53,461 nucleotides of DNA, taken from positions 1-53,461 of the forward strand of contig JAIBBG010000017.1 of the NCBI GenBank assembly GCA_019694805.1, written 5' to 3'. Shown here piece by piece: positions 1 to 7,256 of this stretch. Made by a program: the position numbers and the translations under genes. Each line of letters opens with the position of its first letter. Within the stretch, counting starts at the first letter, position 1. The notes beneath the pieces were generated by a model. The model saw nothing but the letters and a program-made list of their open reading frames with translations, had not been told where the DNA came from and did no database searches. The DNA comes from Flavobacteriales bacterium. Lineage in GTDB: Bacteria > Bacteroidota > Bacteroidia > Flavobacteriales_D > Sanyastnellaceae.

Positions 1-1978
1 TCATCACTTCCATATTTTGACCTTGCACTGCTTGCCAATAACCATCTCTGAAGTTCGCAGTTCCCAAGCATCCATCTGCCAAAGCCTGCAATCCGCCCGC
101 CTTGTAGTATGGTGATGGCTCGTAACCCAATGTCAGTTTTTTCATCGCTCCCAGATGCGGATCTATTAATCGCGTGATGGGCTGATCGTAAGTCTTGTTC
201 CTGAATTTCGCTTTGATTTCAAATCGCATGGAATCTCGGGTGGTGATGACCTGATCCGTGGGAAAAGTTTGCATTTTCTGGTCTTTACCATAACCTTCAA
301 CAGTGAGTTGCAATCCCTGAAATGAATGTTGTGGCACGATAATCATTTCACCTGTTGACTTCATTTCTGTCGTCACTTTTGCCGGCACTTCTGGAAATCC
401 TACATCAACTCCCAATTGATCGAGTCTTTCGTAATGGATCATGACACGTTGAAAAAAACGATCGTAATAGCGTTGTTCAGGATAACGCCATAAAATTTCA
501 CTCATCGCCAGCATTCGCGGAAACACTTTGCTGTCCACAAGTTCCTGGGGTGCATGCTCTGACCACAAATTGCATTCTGCTCCGAGAATGTGTTGCTTCT
601 CCATGTTGGATAAACCATCCGCTATAGGGTCAAATGTGTAGACTTCTCTAAGATCTGTCGATTCGAGTCCATAGTCGAAATAACAATGACTGGTTGGCGA
701 CATCACAACATCATGACCGGCTTTAGCGGCAGTTACTCCTCCATCCATACCACGCCAACTTTGGATAGCTGCACTCGATGGTATTCCACCTTCGAGTATT
801 TCATCCCAACCAATGATGTCTTTGTCTTTTGTTTTGAGAAATGCTGCGATATGTTCAATGAACCAGGTTTGCAACTCGGCTTCATCTTTGAGCCCTTCCA
901 CCTTCATCCTATTTTGACATTTGGCGCAGTTTTCCCAACGGAATTTGGGCGCTTCATCACCTCCAATATGGATGTATTTCGAAGGAAAAAGATCACAGAC
1001 TTCCGTCAACACCTGCTCCAAAAAACGAATTGTGCTGTCGTTTCCAGCACAATAAATGTCCTTGAAGACTCCCCATTCATTTTCAACTTCGATTTTGTTT
1101 TGTGTGCAACTCAACCATGGATAGGATGCAATGGCGGCAACACTATGCCCGGGAAGTTCAATTTCAGGTATGATGGTGATGTTGCGCGCAGATGCATAGG
1201 CCACAATTTCTCTGATCTGATCTTTGGTGTAAAAGCCACCGTGTTTTGTGCCATCTGCTTCTGTACGCCATGCTCCGATTTTCGTTAATTCAGGGTAGGC
1301 ATCAATCTGAATGCGCCAACCCTGATCTTCTGTCAAATGCCAATGCAACACATTCATCTTATACAATGCCAGTAAATCGATATATCGCTTCACAAAATCT
1401 GCTGACATAAAATGTCTGCAACAATCCAGCAACATTCCACGATGATGAAATGCAGGTTTGTCGCGAATGGTGACACATGTAAGTTGGACTGGCAAACGCA
1501 TCAGGCCACTTTCTGCGGAAGGGGGCAACATTTGTCGCAAGGTCTGGCAAGCATAGAAGACACCTGTATTGTAAGGTGATGACATGATGATGCCTCTGGA
1601 ATCTACTTGCATGGTGTAATCTTCATGCTGATCCTGGGGAACCACCTGATTCAAATTGCCTGGAAGCTTCGGCATAGGTTGTTCGTATGCCGGATCGTAT
1701 TTTTTTGCTGCGCGAAAAAGCACGAAGTTTTCTGTTGGTCTTTGATCCTCGGAAACCAAAATGCACTTGCTGCCGGTTGCATGATTAAACCATGAAACAA
1801 ACCATTGTGCTTCTGCTTGACAAACTTCATCGGCAACAAAAACTGTTTTTGCATTGAATTCGAAGAGACCATTGCCGATGGTCATATCTGTGGGTTCAGG
1901 TATGATGTGATAAACCTGAGTCCATGCTTCTGCATGTGCTGATAACATCCATAAGAAGACGATGATATATGCTCGCAT
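1..1978 (-). CDS. Beta-N-acetylhexosaminidase, GH20 family, 3' end cut by window edge
   Basis: Exported glycoside hydrolase that should release terminal N-acetylhexosamine residues, for example from chitin oligomers or glycans. About 659 codons are present and the end lies beyond position 1. It starts with a signal peptide (MRAYIIVFLWMLSAHAEA), followed by a GH20b-like N-terminal domain and the GH20 barrel. Visible family motifs are LDCCRHF and NVLHWHLTEDQGWR, then HIGGDEAPK with the catalytic Asp-Glu pair at residues 341-342, and a later GWDEIL. In GH20 enzymes the Glu is the general acid and the Asp orients the substrate acetamido group. The ATG overlaps the stop of the upstream small membrane protein by one base (TGATG), so translation is probably coupled. 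It is the last gene visible in a five-gene minus-strand run. The family is certain; the substrate is not shown. Confidence 0.95.
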   Translation of the reverse strand, partial: MRAYIIVFLWMLSAHAEAWTQVYHIIPEPTDMTIGNGLFEFNAKTVFVADEVCQAEAQWFVSWFNHATGSKCILVSEDQRPTENFVLFRAAKKYDPAYEQPMPKLPGNLNQVVPQDQHEDYTMQVDSRGIIMSSPYNTGVFYACQTLRQMLPPSAESGLMRLPVQLTCVTIRDKPAFHHRGMLLDCCRHFMSADFVKRYIDLLALYKMNVLHWHLTEDQGWRIQIDAYPELTKIGAWRTEADGTKHGGFYTKDQIREIVAYASARNITIIPEIELPGHSVAAIASYPWLSCTQNKIEVENEWGVFKDIYCAGNDSTIRFLEQVLTEVCDLFPSKYIHIGGDEAPKFRWENCAKCQNRMKVEGLKDEAELQTWFIEHIAAFLKTKDKDIIGWDEILEGGIPSSAAIQSWRGMDGGVTAAKAGHDVVMSPTSHCYFDYGLESTDLREVYTFDPIADGLSNMEKQHILGAECNLWSEHAPQELVDSKVFPRMLAMSEILWRYPEQRYYDRFFQRVMIHYERLDQLGVDVGFPEVPAKVTTEMKSTGEMIIVPQHSFQGLQLTVEGYGKDQKMQTFPTDQVITTRDSMRFEIKAKFRNKTYDQPITRLIDPHLGAMKKLTLGYEPSPYYKAGGLQALADGCLGTANFRDGYWQAVQGQNMEVM

Positions 1979-2346
1979 CAGTTTGTTTGGGTTTGATCTG
2001 AACCGATGATGTCAAGAGGATTTTTTTCCTGCAGTGGAACAAAATGATAAAATGCACCTAAATAGCGATACTCCCCATCAGGTAACGAAACAGAATACAC
2101 AGAACAGATGAAGTAGTTTTTCCGGGTTACCATTTTTTCTACCACCTGATCAGTAAACTCAAGTCCTAATTTTGCAATGTATCCAAGAGAAGGATTATTG
2201 GTTTGCTCATTCACTTTACTGTTGAGTTGGTCTCTGACTTCTTGCTTGAAATCTTCCATGCTGGGATTGGTAAAAAAGGCCATGACCAACAAGGCCACAA
2301 AAAGTGCAAAGGCAATTTTGATGATCAGTCTGATGAGTTTAAACAT
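1978..2346 (-). CDS. Small membrane-anchored protein, DUF4359-like
   Basis: A 122-aa protein with one N-terminal membrane segment (about residues 5-26), the phrase FFTNPSMEDFKQ just after it, and a soluble C-terminal half containing RKNYFICSVYSV and YRYLGAFYHFV. This layout (short anchor, TNPS motif, then a small beta-rich domain) resembles DUF4359 proteins of Bacteroidota and cyanobacteria, whose function is unknown. That family assignment is from memory of the pattern and is moderate. It sits 11 bp after rsmE and its stop overlaps the start of the GH20 gene, so it is probably co-transcribed with both. Confidence 0.75.
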   Translation of the reverse strand: MFKLIRLIIKIAFALFVALLVMAFFTNPSMEDFKQEVRDQLNSKVNEQTNNPSLGYIAKLGLEFTDQVVEKMVTRKNYFICSVYSVSLPDGEYRYLGAFYHFVPLQEKNPLDIIGSDQTQTN

Positions 2347-2357
2347 GCTTTGGTGTT

Positions 2358-3056
2358 TTACTGATGAACGACTTCAAAGGTATGCACAGCAGCCAAAGCG
2401 GCAGTTTCTGTGCGCAAACGCGATTGCCCTAAACTTACTGCTATGAATTGTTTCGACAACGCTTGTTCTATTTCTTCTGCGCTGAAATCTCCTTCGGGAC
2501 CAATGGCAATGCAAGCTGATTTTTTTCCATTCAATACATCGCGCAGAAGTTTTTTTTCAGTGGGCATGCAATGGGCAATGCATCGCGTTTCTGGCAATTC
2601 GCCGGCAATCCATTCGTGAAAGGGAATGATGCCACTGATCTCAGGAAGATGAAATTTCAAACTTTGCTTCATCGCTGAAATGGCGACCTTGTGAAGCCGT
2701 TCTGTTTTAAGATGTGGTCGCTCTGAATGTTTACAATGCACCAGGGTGATTTTTTCAATGCCGATCTCTACGGCCTTTTCAACAAACCACTCCGTTCTTT
2801 CATTGTTTTTGGTAGGCGCTATGCAGAGCTCGAGGTAGAAAGGTCGACTCGCTATTTTTTGTATCGATTCAATGTTGGCCACCACACTTTTTTTCCCAAC
2901 AACAATGGATGCCTTGGCGTGATGACCTTGTCCATCCGTGATGTCGAGTATGTCGCCGGTTTGTTTGCGCAGCACTTTACTGATGTGAATGGATTCACCT
3001 GATTCGAATTCGATCTGTGATCCAACACTGATATCGGGATGATAAAACAAATTCAT
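2358..3056 (-). CDS. rsmE: 16S rRNA (uracil-1498-N3)-methyltransferase RsmE
   Basis: SPOUT-class methyltransferase that methylates N3 of U1498 in 16S rRNA of the assembled small subunit, using S-adenosylmethionine. The 232-aa length is normal for the family. The N-terminal PUA-like part contains HISKVLRKQTGD. The C-terminal knot contains EIGIEKITLVHCKHSER, IGPEGDFSAEEIE (SAM-binding loop) and LGQSRLRTETAALAA, all typical of RsmE. The stop of the upstream outer-membrane protein lies two bases from the start, so both probably share one transcript. Cytosolic. Confidence 0.96.
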   Translation of the reverse strand: MNLFYHPDISVGSQIEFESGESIHISKVLRKQTGDILDITDGQGHHAKASIVVGKKSVVANIESIQKIASRPFYLELCIAPTKNNERTEWFVEKAVEIGIEKITLVHCKHSERPHLKTERLHKVAISAMKQSLKFHLPEISGIIPFHEWIAGELPETRCIAHCMPTEKKLLRDVLNGKKSACIAIGPEGDFSAEEIEQALSKQFIAVSLGQSRLRTETAALAAVHTFEVVHQ

Positions 3057-3057
3057 C

Positions 3058-3624
3058 TCATTTCTTTTTTTTCAGTCTCCAAAAAGCCCCAATCGAACCT
3101 CCGATATACGGTGCTCTGAAATTCCAATTGGCTGTGCCGATGATGTTCATTCCGAAACGATCAGTAAATAACACCCCAAATTCAGTCTGAAATGGTATCC
3201 CTAAAGTGACTGCCGTGATGTATTGATTTTCGTAGAGTGTGTGTCTACAAAACATCCTCACATTCAATCCGAATCCTGCTGCTCCTGTCACATACCATTT
3301 TTTCCCCGACCATCCATCGCCCCACATAATGCCGGCCTCGGTAAGTCTGTTGTGTCTGTCAGTACATGAATCATCTGCAGCTTTCACAATTTCCTGAGAA
3401 TAGCCGAGTCTGAATTGTGTAAGTACCGTTTCTCCGCGCATCGAAAATGTTCCCATGCCTTGCCAGGAGAGGTAATCCATGTTGTTGACGCCGGCTGTTA
3501 CACTGAACCATTTTTTCTGCTTCAGGGGATTGTCGTCATATTGTGCATGCACACCCGCGATGGAAATGACCACCGTGATGAGCAGCAACATATAGTTTTT
3601 ATGAATGGGACACGGAGTCTTCAT
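3058..3624 (-). CDS. Small exported beta-barrel-like protein of unknown function
   Basis: A protein of about 188 aa with an N-terminal export signal ending near GVHAQ, then alternating aromatic/Gly-rich beta-strand segments (KWFSVTAGVNN, FRLGYSQEI, KKWYVTGAAGFGLNV, YIGGSIGAFWRL) and a basic KKKK end. This suggests a small outer-membrane barrel or periplasmic beta protein; no family is recognised. Two starts are possible: position 3624 (MKTPCPIHKNY, giving the signal peptide a charged n-region and a GGAAG-like purine stretch upstream, with a 26-bp overlap of the preceding gene) or 3591 (MLLLITVV, no overlap, A-rich upstream). The longer one is used here. It lies between the SnoaL-VOC lipoprotein and rsmE. 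Confidence 0.7.
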   Translation of the reverse strand: MKTPCPIHKNYMLLLITVVISIAGVHAQYDDNPLKQKKWFSVTAGVNNMDYLSWQGMGTFSMRGETVLTQFRLGYSQEIVKAADDSCTDRHNRLTEAGIMWGDGWSGKKWYVTGAAGFGLNVRMFCRHTLYENQYITAVTLGIPFQTEFGVLFTDRFGMNIIGTANWNFRAPYIGGSIGAFWRLKKKK

Positions 3625-4480
3625 ATGCTTCCAACACTGAATCCACGGGTTCCCACAATTCGATTTTATTTCCTTCAGGATCCATGATCCATCCAAAATT
3701 GCCGTAATCGAAACGATCGATTTCGCCCACAGTTTGAATTCCTGCAGCGCGGAATTTTTCAAACAGCGCATCGATGTGATTCACCCGGAAATTGATCATA
3801 AATGGTTTTTCACTCGGCGAGAGGTATTCTGTTTTTTCATTGAAAATGCTGAATGTCGTCGATTTTTTCAATGCAGGGTTTTCATCATCGCGCCATTCAA
3901 AGACCATATAGGCGTGTTCGTTGATGCTCAGTCCCAGATTTTCATTGTACCATTGAATGAGGCTTTTCGGGTCTTTGGCTTTGAAAAACACGCCTCCGAG
4001 TCCTGTTACACCGGGCGCATCACTTCCTGTTTTTAGTTGTGTGGCACGTATGGATTGGATTTTTGTGAAATCAGTATAAAAGACAGAGGAAGTGAGCTTT
4101 CCAGATGCCATTTCCATCTTCACAGTACAGGGCAGATTGAATTGTTCGTCATCCTTCTTTTTTCCATACAAACTGCCGGAAATGGTGCCAATGACTATAC
4201 TGGTTGGGCCTTCTGTGATGGTTTTTTCAACCGAGATAGAAAAATCCGGAAAAATCCTGAAGATCCCGGCCCACTGGTCCTGAAGTGCATTTTTTCCGCT
4301 TATCGGCTGGCCATCGGTGGTGTTTCCGGAAATATCATCTGATGCCAATTCCGCTATGGACGTGGGATTGCGTGCGTTAATAGCCGTTATCACCGACTGG
4401 AGCAGGGTATTTGTTTCTTTCATGGTATTACTACAGGAGAGCACGAATAAAAGCAGGATGGAGCTGAATATTCTCTTCAT
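3599..4480 (-). CDS. Lipoprotein with SnoaL-like domain fused to a glyoxalase/VOC domain
   Basis: A 293-aa protein with a lipoprotein signal (MKRIFSSILLLFVLSCSN, lipid Cys at about residue 16). Residues 20-125 look like a SnoaL/NTF2 fold: an N-terminal helix (TLLQSVITAINARN), the motif ALQDQWAGIFRIFPDFSI, and strands ending in an export-type hydrophobic run. Residues about 155-285 look like one vicinal-oxygen-chelate module: GLGGVFFKAKDPKSLIQWYNENLG at its start and FGWIMDPEGNKIELWEP at its end, with a terminal Glu of the kind used for metal binding. Both parts occur in many enzymes and resistance proteins, so substrate and activity cannot be stated. It is the first gene of the five-gene minus-strand run and is divergent from rpsP. 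Confidence 0.85.
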   Translation of the reverse strand: MKRIFSSILLLFVLSCSNTMKETNTLLQSVITAINARNPTSIAELASDDISGNTTDGQPISGKNALQDQWAGIFRIFPDFSISVEKTITEGPTSIVIGTISGSLYGKKKDDEQFNLPCTVKMEMASGKLTSSVFYTDFTKIQSIRATQLKTGSDAPGVTGLGGVFFKAKDPKSLIQWYNENLGLSINEHAYMVFEWRDDENPALKKSTTFSIFNEKTEYLSPSEKPFMINFRVNHIDALFEKFRAAGIQTVGEIDRFDYGNFGWIMDPEGNKIELWEPVDSVLEAYEDSVSHS

Positions 4481-4503
4481 ATTGATTTTTTTTCAAATGT
4501 GAC

Positions 4504-4533
4504 TTGTTTTAAGGAAGCTTCGACCTACATTTG
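4504..4533 (+). promoter_or_regulatory. Promoter of rpsP-rimM
   Basis: TTG at 4504-4506, a 19-bp spacer and TACATTTG at 4526-4533 match the Bacteroidota primary-sigma promoter (TTG, 19 bp, TAnnTTTG) exactly. It leaves a leader of roughly 50 bases before the rpsP ATG at 4592. A weaker divergent -7-like sequence (CACATTTG, minus strand, 4495-4502) for the lipoprotein gene lies immediately beside the -33 element. Confidence 0.75.
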
Positions 4534-4591
4534 CACCCCTCAAATTAAGTACAATTGTTAACCGGGTTTCGCACCCAACAAACAAAACAAC

Positions 4592-5131
4592 ATGGCAGTA
4601 AAACTCAGACTTCAACGTCACGGTAAAAAAGGAAAACCTTTTTTCCACATCGTAGCAGCAGATTCACGTTCACCAAGAGATGGTAAATTCATCGAACGTA
4701 TCGGAAGCTACAATCCAAACACCAACCCGGCTACAATCCAGTTGGACAATCAGAAAGCCATTGAATGGCTCAACAACGGTGCTCAACCTACGGACACAGT
4801 TCGTGCAATGCTGAGCTACACCGGCGTTCTGCTCCGTCAACACCTTCAGAAAGGTGTAGCTAAAGGCGCTCTCTCTCAGGAAGAAGCTGACAAGCGTTAT
4901 GAGACCTGGATGGCAGACAAGACTTCAAAAATTGAGTCTAAAAAAGATCGTCTCGCTAAACAGAAATCTGAAGCAGCTTCTAAATTACTGAAACATGAGC
5001 GTGATGTCAACGAAGCTCGCCTGAAAGCAATGACTGCTGCGGCATCTGCGGCATCAGCCGAAGCTGCTGAAGCTCCTGCTGCTGAAGAAGCACCTGCTGC
5101 TGACGCACCAGCGGAAAACACAGAAGCATAA
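4592..5131 (+). CDS. rpsP: 30S ribosomal protein S16 with long Ala/Glu-rich C-terminal extension
   Basis: Small-subunit protein that stabilises 16S rRNA folding. The first 80 residues are the S16 core (MAVKLRLQRHGKKGKPFFHIV, SPRDGKFIERIGSYNP). The total of 179 aa is about twice the E. coli length. The extra part is a charged helix with many Lys (residues about 85-150) ending in an Ala/Glu/Pro-rich low-complexity tail. Extended S16 proteins are usual in Bacteroidota. The strong promoter upstream and the hairpin downstream frame it, and rimM follows after 84 bp, a classic pairing. Confidence 0.98.
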   Translation: MAVKLRLQRHGKKGKPFFHIVAADSRSPRDGKFIERIGSYNPNTNPATIQLDNQKAIEWLNNGAQPTDTVRAMLSYTGVLLRQHLQKGVAKGALSQEEADKRYETWMADKTSKIESKKDRLAKQKSEAASKLLKHERDVNEARLKAMTAAASAASAEAAEAPAAEEAPAADAPAENTEA

Positions 5132-5151
5132 TCATTTTCTGTTCAATATCT

Positions 5152-5184
5152 AAATAGCCAATCTTACGGTTGGCTATTTTTTTT
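5152..5184 (+). terminator. Rho-independent terminator/attenuator between rpsP and rimM
   Basis: Perfect 10-bp stem (AAATAGCCAA at 5152-5161 with TTGGCTATTT at 5170-5179), an 8-base loop and a run of T (5177-5184). It lies inside the rpsP-rimM spacing, so it probably lowers rimM expression relative to the ribosomal protein rather than ending the operon. Confidence 0.8.
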
Positions 5185-5215
5185 ACCCGGTTGCACCATT
5201 CCAAATAAGGAAAAC

Positions 5216-5755
5216 ATGGAAACTCCTCAACGCGAAGACCTGCATTGTCTCGGATATTTTTCCAGATTGCATGGATATAAAGGCGAACTCACAGCCAACC
5301 TGGATACCCCGGATATCAAGGATTATGAAGACCTGAAACACATTTTTGTGGACATCCGCGGTCAGCTAATTCCTTTTTTCATCGAATTGATCGAGTACAA
5401 AACGAATACGACAGCCAAGGTGAAGTTGGAAGGTATTGACTCGGAAGAAAAGGCCAAACAATTGGTGAAATGCTCCATTTATATCCAACCGGAAGACCTC
5501 AGTGAAACGGATCACGACAAAGTTGCCCTGCGATCACTGGAAGGATTTCAAGTGATGGATGAAGAAAAGGGAAACATCGGCAAAGTACTCCGTATCGAAG
5601 AACTCAACAACAATCCTTTAATGGTCATCATGTTTGGGAAAAAAGAAATTCTCCTGCCACTTCACGAAGATTTCTTCCGGAAAATTGACCGGAAGAAAAA
5701 GGTGGTGGAAATAGCTGCTCCTCCCGGTCTTATTGACTTTTATCTGGAGCAGTAA
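5216..5755 (+). CDS. rimM: 16S rRNA processing / ribosome maturation factor RimM
   Basis: Assembly factor for the 30S head domain that binds S19. The 179-aa length fits the family. The N-terminal RimM domain contains LGYFSRLHGYKGEL, and the C-terminal PRC-barrel contains LEGFQVMDEEKGNIGKVLRIEE and LLPLHEDFFRKID. The gene follows rpsP on the same strand, separated by a hairpin. Its last 26 bases overlap the 3' end of the convergent antiporter gene. Cytosolic. Confidence 0.95.
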   Translation: METPQREDLHCLGYFSRLHGYKGELTANLDTPDIKDYEDLKHIFVDIRGQLIPFFIELIEYKTNTTAKVKLEGIDSEEKAKQLVKCSIYIQPEDLSETDHDKVALRSLEGFQVMDEEKGNIGKVLRIEELNNNPLMVIMFGKKEILLPLHEDFFRKIDRKKKVVEIAAPPGLIDFYLEQ

Positions 5756-6950
5756 TCAATTCTTCAGAAGTCAATTTTTCACCGGCTTCCTTTTTTCTTG
5801 AAATCATCATTCCTAACATCATCATCAATGCTGTCATAATAATGACTTGCAGTATGAGTGATTTGTTCACCATCGGAATCACCATCGATGGATCAATGGA
5901 TAAAAAGAGGAGTATGGTGATCAGTCCACGTGGTGCCACAAAAACCAACGGAAGTATGGGGACATTCGAAAGTCTCAATTGCATTGCCCTGAGCAGGAAA
6001 ATAACCAAAGTCACAAGAAGAGCCGGAATGATGGTCTGGGTATTCAATATTTCTTGATTTTCCATAAGATACCCGAAAAGGATGAAGAATATGACACGAA
6101 TGACGAATGCTCCTTCTGTCACAATTTCCCGAAATCGGTGGACTTCCCGATTGAGTACATCGGGATGAAGTTTAGCGATGAATTTATTCCCCTTCAATTC
6201 ATCGAGATTTCCTAGGAATAATCCCAAAATCATCACGAACAACAACGCTGGTAAATGAAATTCCTTGGAAAGAGCGTAAATCAACAACACCAACATGATG
6301 ATCGGAATGTACTTGATGTGATGGTTGTTGAAGCGCAGCAATAGGGCCAGACCTGCGGTTGCTAAAAAGGAGATCAAAATCATGGTGAGCAAATCCAGAA
6401 TAAAATGCCCTATGGAGTGCGCACTTACATATTCATTCAGCATGACAAAATTGAAGAATAAAACCCCGATGATGTCGGAAAAACTGCTTTCATAGACGAC
6501 GAATTCCCGAAGATTTTTCTGAAGATTTTTCACCGTGGGTATCGCTATAGCGCTGCTGATAACACAAAGGGGAATGATATTGAGCAATGTGAATCTGAAT
6601 GAGCCTCCTTGATATAAAAGCAGCATGGACGTGAGGTAGAAGGCCATGATCATCATCGGCAGAATGGCTAAAATCAGTGATTTTCTGATGATGGGTATGT
6701 TAGACCTTTTCAGTTCCAATTCCAAAGAACCTTCAAGTACAATCAGAATGAGTCCAACGGTTCCGAGAATGGGTAATGCCTGTCCAAGGTCTGGAATGGT
6801 CATCCCTGTCATCTGCACGATTTGTCGCGAAACCCAGCCAAGCAACAACAACAAAATGACCGATGGAATCCTGGATTTTCCAGCCGTGAGGTCGAATCCG
6901 TAGCCTATAAGGATCAGAAGGCAAATTACAATGATGATCACATTTATCAT
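5730..6950 (-). CDS. Cation/proton antiporter, CPA (NhaP/KefB-like) family
   Basis: A 406-aa inner-membrane protein made almost entirely of about 11-12 hydrophobic helices, as in monovalent cation:proton antiporters. The opening segment resembles CPA proteins (LILIGYGFDLTAGKSRIPSVILLLLLGW), and a central SFSDIIGVLFF contains an Asp in a membrane helix where the ion-binding Asp of this superfamily lies. A late APRGLITILLF is also typical. The C-terminus is a short charged cytosolic tail with no TrkA domain. Which cation is exchanged is not visible. It is monocistronic, convergent with rimM, with an 8-bp inverted repeat just upstream of its start. Confidence 0.88.
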   Translation of the reverse strand: MINVIIIVICLLILIGYGFDLTAGKSRIPSVILLLLLGWVSRQIVQMTGMTIPDLGQALPILGTVGLILIVLEGSLELELKRSNIPIIRKSLILAILPMMIMAFYLTSMLLLYQGGSFRFTLLNIIPLCVISSAIAIPTVKNLQKNLREFVVYESSFSDIIGVLFFNFVMLNEYVSAHSIGHFILDLLTMILISFLATAGLALLLRFNNHHIKYIPIIMLVLLIYALSKEFHLPALLFVMILGLFLGNLDELKGNKFIAKLHPDVLNREVHRFREIVTEGAFVIRVIFFILFGYLMENQEILNTQTIIPALLVTLVIFLLRAMQLRLSNVPILPLVFVAPRGLITILLFLSIDPSMVIPMVNKSLILQVIIMTALMMMLGMMISRKKEAGEKLTSEELITAPDKSQ

Positions 6951-6967
6951 AGTTTCATGGGTTTAAT

Positions 6968-6992
6968 GATTCGCCCAATAATGAGGCGAATC
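6968..6992 (-). repeat. Perfect 8-bp inverted repeat upstream of the antiporter start
   Basis: GATTCGCC at 6968-6975 pairs with GGCGAATC at 6985-6992 across a 9-base loop, 18 bp upstream of the antiporter ATG. It could be a leader hairpin or an operator. The rest of 6951-7225 holds no supportable gene. Confidence 0.45.
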
Positions 6993-7225
6993 AAACTGCT
7001 TCATCTTCAGATTAACACAAATACTCTATTCTTTGTTTGAAATCGCCCTGTTGAACACCTGCACCCCAATTATGGGTTGTTTTGACATGAGCATGCCTAT
7101 GGAAAGAGGAAAACCACGACTCTCCCTGAAAATTGTGAATCTTACCCAGTTATTGGATGTAATTTTCTCCATGATCTCGGTTAAAAACTCATCGCCAAAT
7201 CTAAAATCCACGGAGTTTTACTGGT

Positions 7226-7233
7226 TAAATTCG
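7226..7233 (+). promoter_or_regulatory. Promoter -7 element of aconitase
   Basis: TAAATTCG followed by CGCC, 24 bases before the aconitase ATG. It matches the TAnnTTTG consensus with one C and is identical in 12 bases to the element upstream of lpxC. No clear TTG is found at the expected -33 distance. Confidence 0.55.
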
Positions 7234-7256
7234 CGCCCGTAAAAAATTCTGAAATC

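Noticed and set aside
7026..7211. A 61-codon minus-strand frame between the antiporter and aconitase
   Set aside because: No family resemblance, no promoter or terminator, and it overlaps a plus-strand frame of equal length. Left as intergenic.
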